From positions 62,001 through 126,000 of the forward strand of contig JALLLT010000034.1 in NCBI GenBank assembly GCA_025266875.1: a DNA stretch of 64,000 nt. Reading direction: 5' to 3'. The DNA comes from Fennellomyces sp. T-0311 (taxonomy: Eukaryota > Mucoromycota > Mucoromycetes > Mucorales > Lichtheimiaceae). Shown one piece after another: positions 1-10,304 of the stretch. The notes beneath the pieces were generated by a model. The model was given only the letters and a program-made list of their open reading frames with translations, ran no database searches and was not told the DNA's origin. A program made the position numbers and the translations under genes. Each line of letters starts with the position of its first letter. The first letter of the stretch is position 1.

Positions 1-3000
1 CTGGCTAGGTCAATGGCCCAATGATCGCCAGGGTAAAACGCATGTATAGGGCGTATAGGATGATACCCTGTCTTTGTAATATTAAAGCGTTGACATTCTG
101 GGCAGCATTTCACAATATGCGCTGCTTCTTTGTACATGTTGTTCCATCTTAAGCCATCATTTTGGATTGACTTAACCATTGCTTCTGCTCCAAAGTGTCC
201 AAATGCATGTGCTTTGAGTAACAACTCTTTACGGTCGTGTTCGGGAGGTACGAAGTATGCATCGTTTATGTCATCCCACTCTTCGCAATCGGTATCTTTG
301 TTAAGCGTTTGTTTTACCTCGATGTTGTTCATGGTAACAGAGGTGTTTGAACTTTGCTGAGTAATATCACCCCCTTCCAGCTCTTTTTCAGTGGGAAAAA
401 GGCGTGAAAGCTGATCAGGTAGGATGTTGTCTAATCCTGGTAGGTGAATGACTTCGAAAGTGTATTCGAGCAATGTGTCCAACCAATTTATCATCATTGC
501 GTTTGCAATTTTCTGCGTGTTTAAATAAACTAACGCTTTGTGATCGGTGTATAGGGTAAAAGGTTTTCCCCATAGGAACTTGTGGAACCTTTGTAATGCG
601 AAAACTACGGCAAGAAGTTCTCTTTTGGTACATCCGTAATTTCGTTCGCTAGAAGATAGTGCTCTTGCCATAAAACCAATGTGCCGTGTCTCATCATTGA
701 TGACTTGATAAAGTACAGCTCCTATCCCTACCTGCGACGCATCACATGCCACATGGAATGGATGTCTGGTGTCAGGATAGCATAAAATTGGTGCTTGCAA
801 TAAAACGCACTTTAAACGCTCAAAGCATTGTTCTTCAGTGTTTGACCATAGTTTATCCAGTGAACCTGCATGACGAAGGCGGTCAAGGGGTGCAGTAAGA
901 TCTGCTGCCTTGGGAATAAATTCCCGAAAGTAGTTGATTACCCCAAGAAATCTTTGGATGTCTTTGCCTGTTTTAGGCTTAGGCCACTCCTGTATATTAC
1001 TGACTTTTCTTGTATCAAGAAATCGTCCAGCTTTGGATACGCAAAATCCTAGGAGGTATACTGATTCTTGTGCAAAGTGACATTTCTCAACATTGAGTAT
1101 CAAGTTTACCGATGTTAATCTGTCAATGATAGTGGAGACGTGTTCGGCATGCTCTTCAATGTTCTTACTGAACACAATAACGTCATCAACGAAATTGAGT
1201 ACATAAGGTAAAGTGCATATGGCTGCCATACATCTGCTAAAGACACTTGATATCGGTTTCAAACCATAGGGACAGGCCCTAAATTGGTACTGTTGGTGAT
1301 GTCCTTCAGGGTGAAAGGCTGTTTTCATACGATGTGGCTCGTAAATCTCAAATTGCATAAATGCGGCTTTAAGATCAAGACACGTATAGATAGCAGAACC
1401 TTCCAACATATGAAATATGGTAGATACCAAAGGTATAGGATATCGATCGACGTTTAGCAGTAAGCCATTGATGTGCCTAGGATCCAAAACGGGCCTCTTG
1501 GTGGTGTACTGGCCGGTAATGGGGTCCTTTTTTGGCGCAAGTGTCAAAGGAGAATTCCAACCCGTTTGCACAGGTGCGATTTCGATAATTCCATCAGCTA
1601 ACCATGTTTCGATCTGCTTATCGATGATTTCTTTGTATGCGACGGGTAATGGATATTGTCTACGGTGCGAAACTACACCTTCAGGTGTGTCAATCCTTAC
1701 TACAGATTCAGGAAGAGTGCAAAAAGAATTCTTTGGTATTTGTGCGTTACGATCAATGCTCGGTTGCACAATCTTAAAGAAATTCTCACGCTCTGTGACC
1801 GTGCCATATGGGGAGCAGTTGGGTACTGGCAAATCATTCACTTTTTCGTCCTTATTTTTTGGTTGTGAATGCCAAGATGTTGCTAATCCTGTAATGCCAA
1901 TGTGGAGTTTGGGCATTAAATCCCTACCAATGGTAATTGGTGAGTCTCCTGCGAGTTGCATAACGAAGAAGTTGTGTTTGATGTCTAAAACGCGTTTTCC
2001 GTTGTCATATAACAGTCTCACGTTTGGAACGTAGCCAAGTAATTCAGCAGTGCTGCCTTCTTGAGCTAAAGTAACTTGTATATCGTCCAAAAACTCTTTA
2101 TTGACCACTGTTTGTAACTCTAACTTTTCAACTAGTTCCGGTCTCACAAATGAATGTGATGCTCCTGTGTCAAGAAGACCAAGTATCTGTTCAGTCTGTA
2201 CAGTGATAGGAACTTGGAGTGAGTCATCTGAAGTGTGTATTGCGTATGAGGTGTATTTACCTGTAATATCCATCTTTGCCATGTTCACTGGCAGGAAAAT
2301 CTCGTTTAAGATTGCTTCATCCCGCGCAGATGGTGTACGGCTTGTGTTTGACGGAGTGGAGGAGGAACCGGTGTTGACACGAATGCCACGGTTGTATATG
2401 CTTGTACGCTGTTGTCTCTTCTGCTGCCTACTGCCTTTTGCAGCTTCCATCTCTGGACACGAATGTCCTCGGACGTACTGTTCTCGGCGGCAAAACCTGC
2501 ATAGGTTGTCATGGGCAACGGACGAAGAAGAAGAAGAAGAGCTTGTAGCTTGTGTGAAGCTGTTGTTGCTACTGCGAGCATTGTTCTGCAGGCGCTGCAT
2601 CACCTCTTGTTGCTTCTTGATGATAAAGCAGTCAGCCTTGGAATGGCTGCCTTTGGGGTGAAGCGGGCAATCGCCATATCTTGAACGTGTTGTAGGAGGA
2701 GCGCGACGAACGGATGGAGTTTGGTCATGTGTTGCACGGCGTTTACCATTTGAACGGTGTTGCTCATGTGAACGACCAGGAGCGGACTTGATGAACTCTC
2801 CCAACGTTGTGATTACGAGCTGCGAAACTTGATGGATGTCATCGGAGATGTCTGCATCCTCGCGACGCACTACCACAGGAAGGACCTTGTCGATGACCTC
2901 GTCAGTCAGGGAGCACAAATACTCAAGTACCAGGTTTTGGTCGTTGGTGCGACCTGCCTCAGTTGCGGCCTCGACCCATCGTTCAGTGTATGTGGCAATG

Positions 3001-3386
3001 GATTCGCCTTCTTGAAATCGCATGTCATAATGCTCTCTGTACTTGTAGAAAGCGTAGAATGGATGGCCATGCTTCTTGTTGATTTCAACACATGCTTGGC
3101 TCCAGGTGAGTTCCTTGTCGGCCAGGTTTCTCTTGAACCAATTGATTTGCGAGTTGTCCAGGCACACCCAAAACAAACGTTCCCAATGGGCATCAATGGG
3201 GAGTAGGCTATGGCTTCGGAGTTGTCCTTCAAAAGCATCCATAAACGAACGGACGGAGTCATGCACAGGCTTGTTTGGGTTGCACATGGTCCACCACGGA
3301 ACTGCAAAGCAGGAGATCCTTGGGAACAATGGTGCTTTGCTTGAGTTGCACTGCAACTTCTGCTGGTTCTTGTTGTGAGCGTGTGC
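1..3386 (-). CDS. Gag C-terminal part plus Pol polyprotein (PR-RT-RNaseH-IN), partial
   Basis: The frame stays open without a stop from 3386 down to the window edge (about 1,128 codons), which I checked triplet by triplet. In order it shows a Gag-like domain (KPVHDSVRSFMDAFE, then KYREHYDMRF) with no CCHC knuckle recognised; an aspartic protease site LLDTGASHS near 2180; an RT with LDLKAAFMQFEI and the catalytic box FVDDVIVFS (YxDD in most relatives) near 1170–1190; RNase H with FHVACDAS and YTDHKALVYL; and the integrase zinc finger HAFGHFGAEAMV…CCPEC followed by the first core aspartate in HWAIDLA at the edge. The last two core acidic residues lie outside the window. The frame begins inside gag, so the protein depends on the shifted N-terminal frame at 3259–3768. 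An intact pol suggests a fairly young copy. Confidence 0.88.
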
Positions 3387-3768
3387 TCAATGCTGCCATG
3401 GTTTCTTGGTGGGCTTTCCAAGCCTCCAATGCGTTGCGATGTGCTTCTTGTAGCTGTGCACGGACATCAGCTGACACACTGTCGGCATTGTAGAAATCTT
3501 GTGCTGCTTTTTCCAAACGAGCTCGAAGGACTGAGTCGGCGTTGGCCTTGGTTACAACACACTCAGCATGGTATGTACTTGGTGTCAGTACTCGATCTTG
3601 ATGCTGCTGTGCTGCTGATTGTTGCTGAGTTGCTTGTTGCTGAGTTGTTTGTTCTTGGACGTTCACCAAATTTGGAATATTCGAGTCCGCTTGTTGCACA
3701 ACACCCTGGGCGGAGCTGGTCTGTGCCATGACATTGCTGACACTCTCGGTTTCGGTTTCGATTTCCAT
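3259..3768 (-). pseudogene. Gag N-terminal part, frame-shifted relative to Gag-Pol
   Basis: This 169-residue frame starts at an ATG and is rich in Gln, Ala and Ser, with a helical-looking middle (residues about 65–125). It ends at a stop 128 nt inside the downstream Gag-Pol frame. Near its end the Gag-like reading appears to leave frame 1 at about 3315, pass briefly through a second frame (a LPALQFRGG-like stretch) and enter the long Gag-Pol frame at about 3295. That pattern fits two separate single-base losses better than one programmed shift. Sequencing error cannot be excluded. No slippery site was recognised. I call it a damaged gag; a programmed +1 shift remains the alternative. Confidence 0.6.
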
Positions 3769-4440
3769 GTCTTCGCTATGGTCATCACCACGGGAAAGAC
3801 GCTCGATTTCGGAATGTTGGCTTATGGTAAGGTAGGTAAAAGCAAATCGGGGTTATTCAAAGATAAAAATAAAGTGAATCAACGGTACAAAGAATGAAAA
3901 GAGACTTATAAAAGTATCTTTGAAGTTTCGGATATGCTTTATTGAATGCAACGCTCTATGCTTTTATATCTTTTGTGTATTGAATCAGCGATGGTAGTTT
4001 AGATAGTGTTTCGTCTTCAGAATTGCCTGAATGGATAGAGGACGTATAGGATCCTTTCCTTTGTTCTAATCATGCGGATCTGAGGATGTCTTTGACATCC
4101 GCCATGCAGTGTAATGACCGCATTGCTATATTGGAGTCAATTCCATGTCCTGTTGAGTTTATCCCATTCGTTCATATGGTGTAATTCTTAATCCGTGTAG
4201 ACAAGTTACTATGTAAGTACACTTCGTGATGATGTTGAACCGATATGTGTTATCCGATAGGAAATATCTTCTATTATTATCATCTGTGGTTGTTTCACCA
4301 CAATGACCATTTCCTCGTGCCATTTTGATATCAATGAGTGACAGTAAGAGAGTGAAAAAAAAGGTTGACAAAGTTTGACAGGAACAAGGAACAAGAAACA
4401 AATAGGCTTGCAGAGCCACACGCACAAATAAACTCACAGA
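3769..4440 (-). other. Retrotransposon leader and probable 5' LTR region
   Basis: No coding sequence is credible here. Upstream of gag on the minus strand lie a TATAAAAG box and AT-rich sequence, as expected for an LTR promoter and leader. I could not identify the TG…CA ends or a primer-binding site with confidence. Confidence 0.45.
3954..3970 (-). promoter_or_regulatory. TATA-like box of the retrotransposon promoter
   Basis: The minus strand reads GATATAAAAGCATAGAG about 190 nt upstream of the gag ATG. The position and the match to TATAAAA suit an LTR promoter. This is inferred from sequence only. Confidence 0.4.
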
Positions 4441-4475
4441 CGGTCGTTGAATATTGTTTCAGAATATTGGAATTG

Positions 4476-4511
4476 GGTCACCGCCAAGCGGGTGACCTGG
4501 GTCATGACCCA
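4476..4511. repeat. Two adjacent short palindromes
   Basis: GGTCACC (4476–4482) pairs with GGTGACC (4491–4497) across an 8-nt loop, and is followed at once by the perfect 14-nt palindrome TGGGTCATGACCCA (4498–4511). They lie at the unresolved boundary between the retrotransposon and the Pogo-like element. They could be a terminal structure of either element or a regulator-type site. Confidence 0.6.
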
Positions 4512-4726
4512 CACAGCAGCCTCAATGATATTCCCCAATTATCGTTATATCGAATTGAGACTCCGAGAGGAGGTATACGGTTAAACCCTTATCCAAAGCT
4601 TATTCATCATCTCCACTGAAAAGAAGTGTAAAGAAAGCTCTAGAATCCAGTGAAAAGTTTATAGCTTAGCTTAATTTATAAACTAGCATTACGCTTTTGT
4701 GTACTCCTTCATCAATTTACTTTGAA

Positions 4727-6594
4727 ATGTCTTCCCGTCTTATTACTGCCAATAAAATTGCTTCTGGCTCCAAGCGAATCATCAATGGAGGTGAATCTGT
4801 CCCGGAGGCTAAGAAGCGCAAATCCCTTAAGAAACGGCAAAAACTGGCGCTTATTTACAAGTATAAGCAGACAAAGTGGACGCAGAAGGAGCTTGCTTTA
4901 TGGGCACAAGAGAAGTGGCAACTCGACTTTATTCCGAAGCAGTCCACCATTTCTGAAACTATCAGAGATATGGAGAAGTACTTGGCTATGACCGATGAGC
5001 AGCTCGATGGCAAAAGAAGCAAGCCTTGTGCGCAGCCCGATATGGAGAAGGTGCTTGCCCGATACGTCGATGAAATGGAAAGGCTCCAAATGCCTCTAAA
5101 CCAGGAAGCAATAACTGTTCAAGCCAAATCGATTGCAAAACAGATGAATATCCAAGATTTCCAATTTTCAGATGGATGGCTCACTGGATTTGAGAAGCGT
5201 TTCGGGTACAAGTCCCGAGTTATGCATGGTGAAGCTGGATCAGCCGATCTGACAAGCAGCGATGTTCAGGAGCGTATCTCGGAAATCAAGGCCAAAATCA
5301 AAGAATATGGACCATCAAACGTCTATAACTTTGATGAAACAGCTTTATTCTACGCGCAAGTTCCACGGAGAACAATTTCAAAGCAACCACTTGCTGGCTT
5401 GAAGGATGACAAGTCGCGTATCACTATTGCACTGACGTGTAACGCGGACGGCTCACATAAGCACAAGATCTTCTTCATTGGCCATGCAAAGCAACCTCGC
5501 TGCTTTAAGCAAAGACCGCGTAAGTTACATAAATGTGATGTGTATATAATTATAATGCTTTGCTAATATCAGCCTTAAATACTTTTAGACGAGGCCAAGC
5601 TCCATTGGTACTGGAACAACTCGAAAGCATGGATGACGGCAGAGCTATTTGCTCTAATGATCCGACGCTTGGACATTGTTATGGGAAACTTACAAAAAAA
5701 GGTCCTCCTCCTACTCGATAATGCGTCAAGCCACAAGATCCCGAAACTAAACAACATTGAGGTTATGATGCTTCCACCAAACACGACATCAAAGATTCAA
5801 CCTCTGGATCAAGGCATCATTGCAAGCTTCAAAAAGCAATATAGGTTAGTGATAATATGAGTCTGAAACGATAAAAGTATATTGTAATATGCACTAGGGA
5901 TTGGTGTAACTAATATATAAATATTAGAGCAATCCAGTACCGTCAAGCAGGCATCAGGTTCAGAAAAGGCCAATTTGCCAACCTGTATGATGTAGATCAG
6001 TTGACAGCTATGAATTGGGCAAGCCATGCCTGGGACTCGGTTACTCCGGAAACCATCCAAAATTGCTTGCTTATTAGACGCTGACGCGGCAGATGAGTCT
6101 AGAATTAACTCAGCAGCTGCACTCGCAGATAAAATTTTGTCAGATGAACTTGACGAAGCAATTCTGACAGTTCACAGTGACTCTTGCGGAGTGGAAGAAC
6201 TGGACCTTATTCCAGATGAGGAGTCTCAGGACATCCATGCGACTATACCACTCAACGAAATGGTCAATGATGTGCTGATTGATCGTGAACTTGGTACATT
6301 GCATCCAGAAGAAGGGTAAGTTTTAATCCTGATCAGTTGCTAACGTGTAAGATAGGTGAGGACTCAGATGCAGTTGCACAGAGACAAAGACATGAGGATG
6401 GCGATGGCGCTGAGCAAACTCCGGTTTATACCAGAGCGGAACGAAAGCGCCACATAAAGGAATTCCTGGACATGGTCGTGGTTGAGGATGAGATAGATGT
6501 AGATATCATCCGACTTCTTCATAGAAAGATCCAGAAATTAGAGTCAGAAGAGCGCAATAGCACACAGCAAACCAGTATTCTTTCCTATTTCTAG
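4727..6594 (+). pseudogene. Pogo/Tigger-like transposase, frameshifted
   Basis: Cut-and-paste DNA transposase of the CENP-B/Tigger type. Exon 1 (4727 to about 5520) has an N-terminal helix-turn-helix region (KRQKLALIYKYKQTKWTQKE), a second CENP-B-like DNA-binding domain (SDGWLTGFEKRFGYKSR) and the first catalytic Asp in NFDETALFY. Exon 2 (about 5589–5845) carries the second Asp in LLLLDNASSHK and the third in QPLDQGIIASFK, a DDD triad typical of pogo-like enzymes. Exon 3 begins near 5928 (AIQYRQAGIRF). Around 6060 the frame breaks: homology runs to ETIQNC, then continues in another frame (LLDADAADES) and through one more intron (about 6319–6356) to a C-terminus ending QTSILSYF. A one-base indel is the simplest cause. 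The ATG at 4727 is chosen because upstream in-frame sequence has no ATG. Confidence 0.8.
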
Positions 6595-6597
6595 AAA

Positions 6598-6769
6598 TAA
6601 AAGTGTATCATTGGTTCGCTCGATATAACGATATCTGGGATCAGGAGTATCAGATATCGGTATATCAAAATTAACGATATTTTACTGCTCCCCGCGCTGG
6701 GGAATTGAGAATTGTATCGTTATATCGAAATATCGTTATATAGAGTATCGTTATATCAAGCGGCCACTG
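6598..6769. repeat. Right arm of the Pogo-like element with subterminal TATCGTTATAT repeats
   Basis: After the transposase stop, about 170 bp of AT-rich sequence carries three direct copies of TATCGTTATAT (6715–6725, 6731–6741, 6746–6756) and one inverted copy (6623–6633), ending in GCGGCCACTG. In related elements, repeats inside the termini bind transposase; that role is inferred here. Confidence 0.6.
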
Positions 6770-6771
6770 TA

Positions 6772-9575
6772 ACCTCATCAACCCATCAATGCTAATATGT
6801 GATGATCTCTGACTCAACTCCGATCATAAAATCGTCCACTTAACCTTTACCCCCGAACAAACAGCCACACGACAGAATCATGAGCCATTACGCAAAATGT
6901 GGTATCTCCAGCGTCTCCACGATGAAAGAAAGAGGGAACAATTTGTCAACACATTCACATCCGCAATTGATCCAGTGTATACACGCATCAAGTATTATCT
7001 GGATCGTCCAAATGAACTAACCAATGCCCCACTTGATGATCTCACTAATGATTTGAATAACGCTATATATACCTCACTCGATACTATAGTAGGACGGAAA
7101 GGTAACGCAGCAATATCCAGGCTCAAATGGTTTTGGACACCTGAGCTAGACAAGGCAATTGAACATCGTGAATACTGCTATACTAAATGGCGACGTGCCA
7201 CCAATGGATGCAACAAAATGGATTGGTGGATAAAGCACCAAGAAGCCAAAGCCAAGTTTCGCCGAGCAATAAGCCAACGACGCGCAGAGACATGGCGATC
7301 GTTTTGTGCTAACCTGGAAAATGGTTCTTTTTCAGCTGCAACTGCCACTATGAAAAAAATACGCTGCAATAGAACGTTCCATCCAACCTTCACTGACCCA
7401 GAAGGCCCGATAGTCGCGTCCAACCGTATGGCAGACCACTTGGAAGACATCTTCTCAGGAAGCTTCCTCGCTCAGTCATCCATGGATGATTCTCGTATTA
7501 CTAATACCCCCGATGAATCTCCACTAACAATAACTAATATCGCAGCACAAGATTCACCCTTTACTGCAGATGCAGTACATGATGCTCTTAAAAATTTACC
7601 AAATGGGAAAGCCCCCGGTGTTGACCACATACGTGGTGAAATGATAAAACCGATTGTTGATCAACTTACCCCTTCCATTACAGCACTCTTCCAGCTACGT
7701 TGGATCACATCACGGACGCCCGAGCTCTGGCGACGATCGCAAATCATCCCGATTTACAAGAAAGGCCCTCCAGATAATCCTGCTAATTTCCGTCCAATCA
7801 GCCTGACATCTGTCTTCTGCAAAACTATGGAGAAATGCTTACAAGAACCCTTAGCATTAGATGCCCCTCCGCTCGATATAGTTCAAGGTGGCTTTCGACT
7901 GAGTCGTAGCGCAATGGATCAAGCCCGCTGCCTCCATGAATTGAGTTCCTTACATCGGAAGCTTCATGGGACCAGTCCTGTCATAGCACTGTGTGATATC
8001 AAATCAGCATATGATACTGTAGACTGCAGGGTCATTTGGCAAGCCTTAGAACAACATATTCCTGTGTTACTACTTCAGTTACTTAAAAGCCTTTTTGATG
8101 ACGTGTCTATAGAGATCCTGCTTTGCAATACCATATCTCGTCGATTCTGCCCTGTCACAGGGGTTTTACAAGGACCCGTTCTATCACCTACACTATATTC
8201 CTACTATATTAACTCATTACCCTCCTTTCTTCGCGATGTGGAGATGCAACTGAAACAGCAGGCCGAAAGTGACTTTCAGGCACCACCATCAGCCCGTCTC
8301 AATGGTCAACGGATTAACTGCCTATTATACGCCGATGATGTGGCACTCATTGACAACTGGCAAACGATACCAGCCCTCTTAACTGCATGTGAACAGCACG
8401 GCAATGATTTGGGATATCGGTGGAATCCCAGCAAATGTGTTGTACTAGTAGAGAAGACCCGCCAGAAAACACCACAGCCCAAATATACGGCGTTGAGCTA
8501 CCACGAGCATCTACCGTCACATACCTAGGGATTCCGTTTAACACAGAGGGGTACATCGACCAGAACATACTGGCTCAGCAAAATGCCGCAGCCGCACTAA
8601 ACAGCATGCAAATACTTCGGTCAATTGGAGTACGACCTGGTAGACTCGGACGCCTACTATGCTCACAGTTATATCGCCATTTATACGGCCAAAAATGGAG
8701 TATGGGCTTGCAATCACCAACTTCCATAAAAGAAACCGTGAACTACTCGAAAGCGCCCAATCAAACTGTCTCAGAACGATATACGGCGCCAAAAAGACCT
8801 CTTCAACCGCTGTGATGCTTCATATGGCCAGACTTCCGCCCATGGCTGACCGAATTGCAACACTGCAAGCCAAATTCCTGGTTCGCGCTCATAACCTCTT
8901 ACCAGATACCTTACTGCATGTTATGCTCCCCAAACTGACACGAAGAGGAAAGCATAGCTGAACAACGCTGAAATCATCAAATCGCATATGGACCACACTG
9001 GCTCGACCACAAGCAGAAACTACGGACAAAGAACTGAAGGCAGCAATCCAAACCTATCTACAAGACCAACACGAGCTTCGCTGCAGCAGAAGGGGTAGTA
9101 AACTGCTCAACGCCTGCCGTAAAAAACCTGGAATCGATCCAATCCTATGGCTACCCATGTCACCCGCTGAACGCATGGGGTGCATTCGCTATCGTCTTGG
9201 CTGGCTCCTGAGTGGTAAACCCACACCATGCACACGTTGCCATCATCCCTCTGGTATGAACCGTCGACATTTGATCGCATGTTTCTCTATCCACAGCACA
9301 CTCAACCTGCCGCACGATATCGACGATCCCATCTCATACCTTCTCAACCGCTTGCCGAAAAAGCCGCCTAGATCACAAGCTGCTCGGAACTACTGGAAAT
9401 CCAAATGGCCGCAGCTATGTGCCATCCTGGAAACCCTAAATAAGCATTGCAACCCAGATCGCCGACAAGGATATGTGCCACCTGACCAGCATGGAAGAGA
9501 CCTTCTCGAATGGATGGAGCCACCGGCCCCTGTGTCATTGCAACCCACATCGCCCGTTACTTCATAAAAAAAAAA
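6772..9575 (+). mobile_element. LINE (L1-like non-LTR retrotransposon), 5'-truncated and decayed
   Basis: Sequence begins immediately after the TA flank of the Pogo-like element with the last residues of an apurinic-type endonuclease (SDHKIVHLTFT), continues through a reverse transcriptase and ends near a run of eleven A (9565–9575). The endonuclease body is missing. Insertion of the DNA transposon into this LINE, followed by loss of the other side, would explain the truncation at 6770. The 3' untranslated region may extend into the pyrimidine-rich sequence after 9575. Confidence 0.8.
6813..9567 (+). pseudogene. LINE ORF2 (endonuclease tail, reverse transcriptase, C-terminal zinc knuckle), broken
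   Basis: The main open stretch (from about 6822 to 8528) contains the endonuclease C-terminal SDH motif, a linker, and an RT with fingers motifs LPNGKAPGVD and PANFRPISLTS, palm motif CDIKSAYDTVD and the catalytic YADDVALI near 8330. Homology then shifts to a second frame (TVTYLGIPFNTEG) near 8460 and to a third (RPKMEYGLAI) near 8690. A TGA interrupts it at 8959 before the C-terminal part (9157–9567), which holds a Cys/His cluster CTRCHHPSGMNRRHLIACF of the zinc-knuckle kind. Another TGA lies just before the endonuclease tail near 6813. With at least two frameshifts and two nonsense codons it cannot make a full ORF2. No RNase H domain was recognised. Confidence 0.82.
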
Positions 9576-10304
9576 ACTTTTCATCCCCAACAAGTATATG
9601 GTTACGGATTAGTCCCCCTTCCATCCGACTTTTACTTTGTATTCCGTTCTACTCTATCATCTTTCCTTTTTTTATTGTTTTCTTACATTGTTCCCTTTCT
9701 CATGACTACTTCTTTTCCCCTAATGCTGCATAGGGTTTTCATTTCCTTATTCAACCGGATCAGACGAGAGCGGAAAGCTGTGATCAGCGCGCGTTCATTT
9801 ACGTCGTCAATAAAGACTTTTATTTCATCCTGTAAATTAAAATTTCTATCACATTACTGGGAAAACCTGTACTGACTTTACGCACTTGGCACTCGGAAGA
9901 CAGAAGCACACCAAGAATCTCTGGATCCACATTCCCTGGATCCATCTCTCAAAAGATAGTGCTCCTCCAGATCGTGACCGAAAGCAAATGACCTAATTAC
10001 ATTGCTCGAGTATAGTGGACACAGAGATTGTCCTGCCCACCCTTACTATATATACCTCACCCTCACTCTCATTCTCAGAATGATAGTTTATATCATAACT
10101 CTCGCGAATAATTAAGGAAGATGGTAACGCAATCCGTCGATCCACTACTCGCGGATAATATGACAAGGTCATCGGCCTTTAGTCTCGATCTAAAGAAATG
10201 CTGCTAAGCTGTTGAAACTAAATTTTCAGTGCACTGACCCACAATATAGTAAGCAGCCTGATTATGCATCTAATATTGATAAAATTACATAATAACACCT
10301 AAGT
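9576..10304. other. Intergenic region, possibly including LINE 3' sequence
   Basis: No gene is visible. The first 250 bp are pyrimidine-rich and include an AATAAA-like signal near 9810, so part may be the LINE 3' untranslated region. The rest holds nothing I can interpret. Confidence 0.5.

Larger units (their letters stand above)
1..4440 (-). mobile_element. Ty3/gypsy LTR retrotransposon, incomplete at left edge
   Basis: Read on the minus strand, the order gag–protease–reverse transcriptase–RNase H–integrase is the Ty3/gypsy order. The integrase is cut by the window start, so the 3' LTR is outside. The outer (right) boundary could not be fixed: with only one LTR in view there is no partner repeat to compare, and 4440 is a working limit just before the palindromes that precede the Pogo-like element. 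No target-site duplication can be judged. Confidence 0.8.
4535..6769 (+). mobile_element. Pogo/Tigger-type (Tc1-mariner superfamily) DNA transposon, left end unresolved
   Basis: The element encodes a CENP-B/Tigger-like transposase. Its right end is clear: the terminus …GGCCACTG ends at 6769 and is followed by TA (6770–6771), the standard target dinucleotide of this superfamily. The subterminal motif TATCGTTATAT occurs three times at 6715–6756 at 15–16 bp spacing, once in reverse at 6623–6633, and once at 4540–4550 on the left. No matching CAGTGGCC terminus was found on the left, so the left arm seems lost or replaced where it meets the retrotransposon region. The transposase is frameshifted, so this copy is probably inactive. 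Confidence 0.75.

Noticed and set aside
1417..2034. 205-residue plus-strand open frame
   Set aside because: It lies antisense to the protease/RT region of the gypsy pol frame, which carries the recognisable motifs.
3259..3386. Programmed +1 frameshift between gag and pol
   Set aside because: The switch seems to pass through a third frame inside gag, and no slippery heptamer was recognised; kept only as an alternative.
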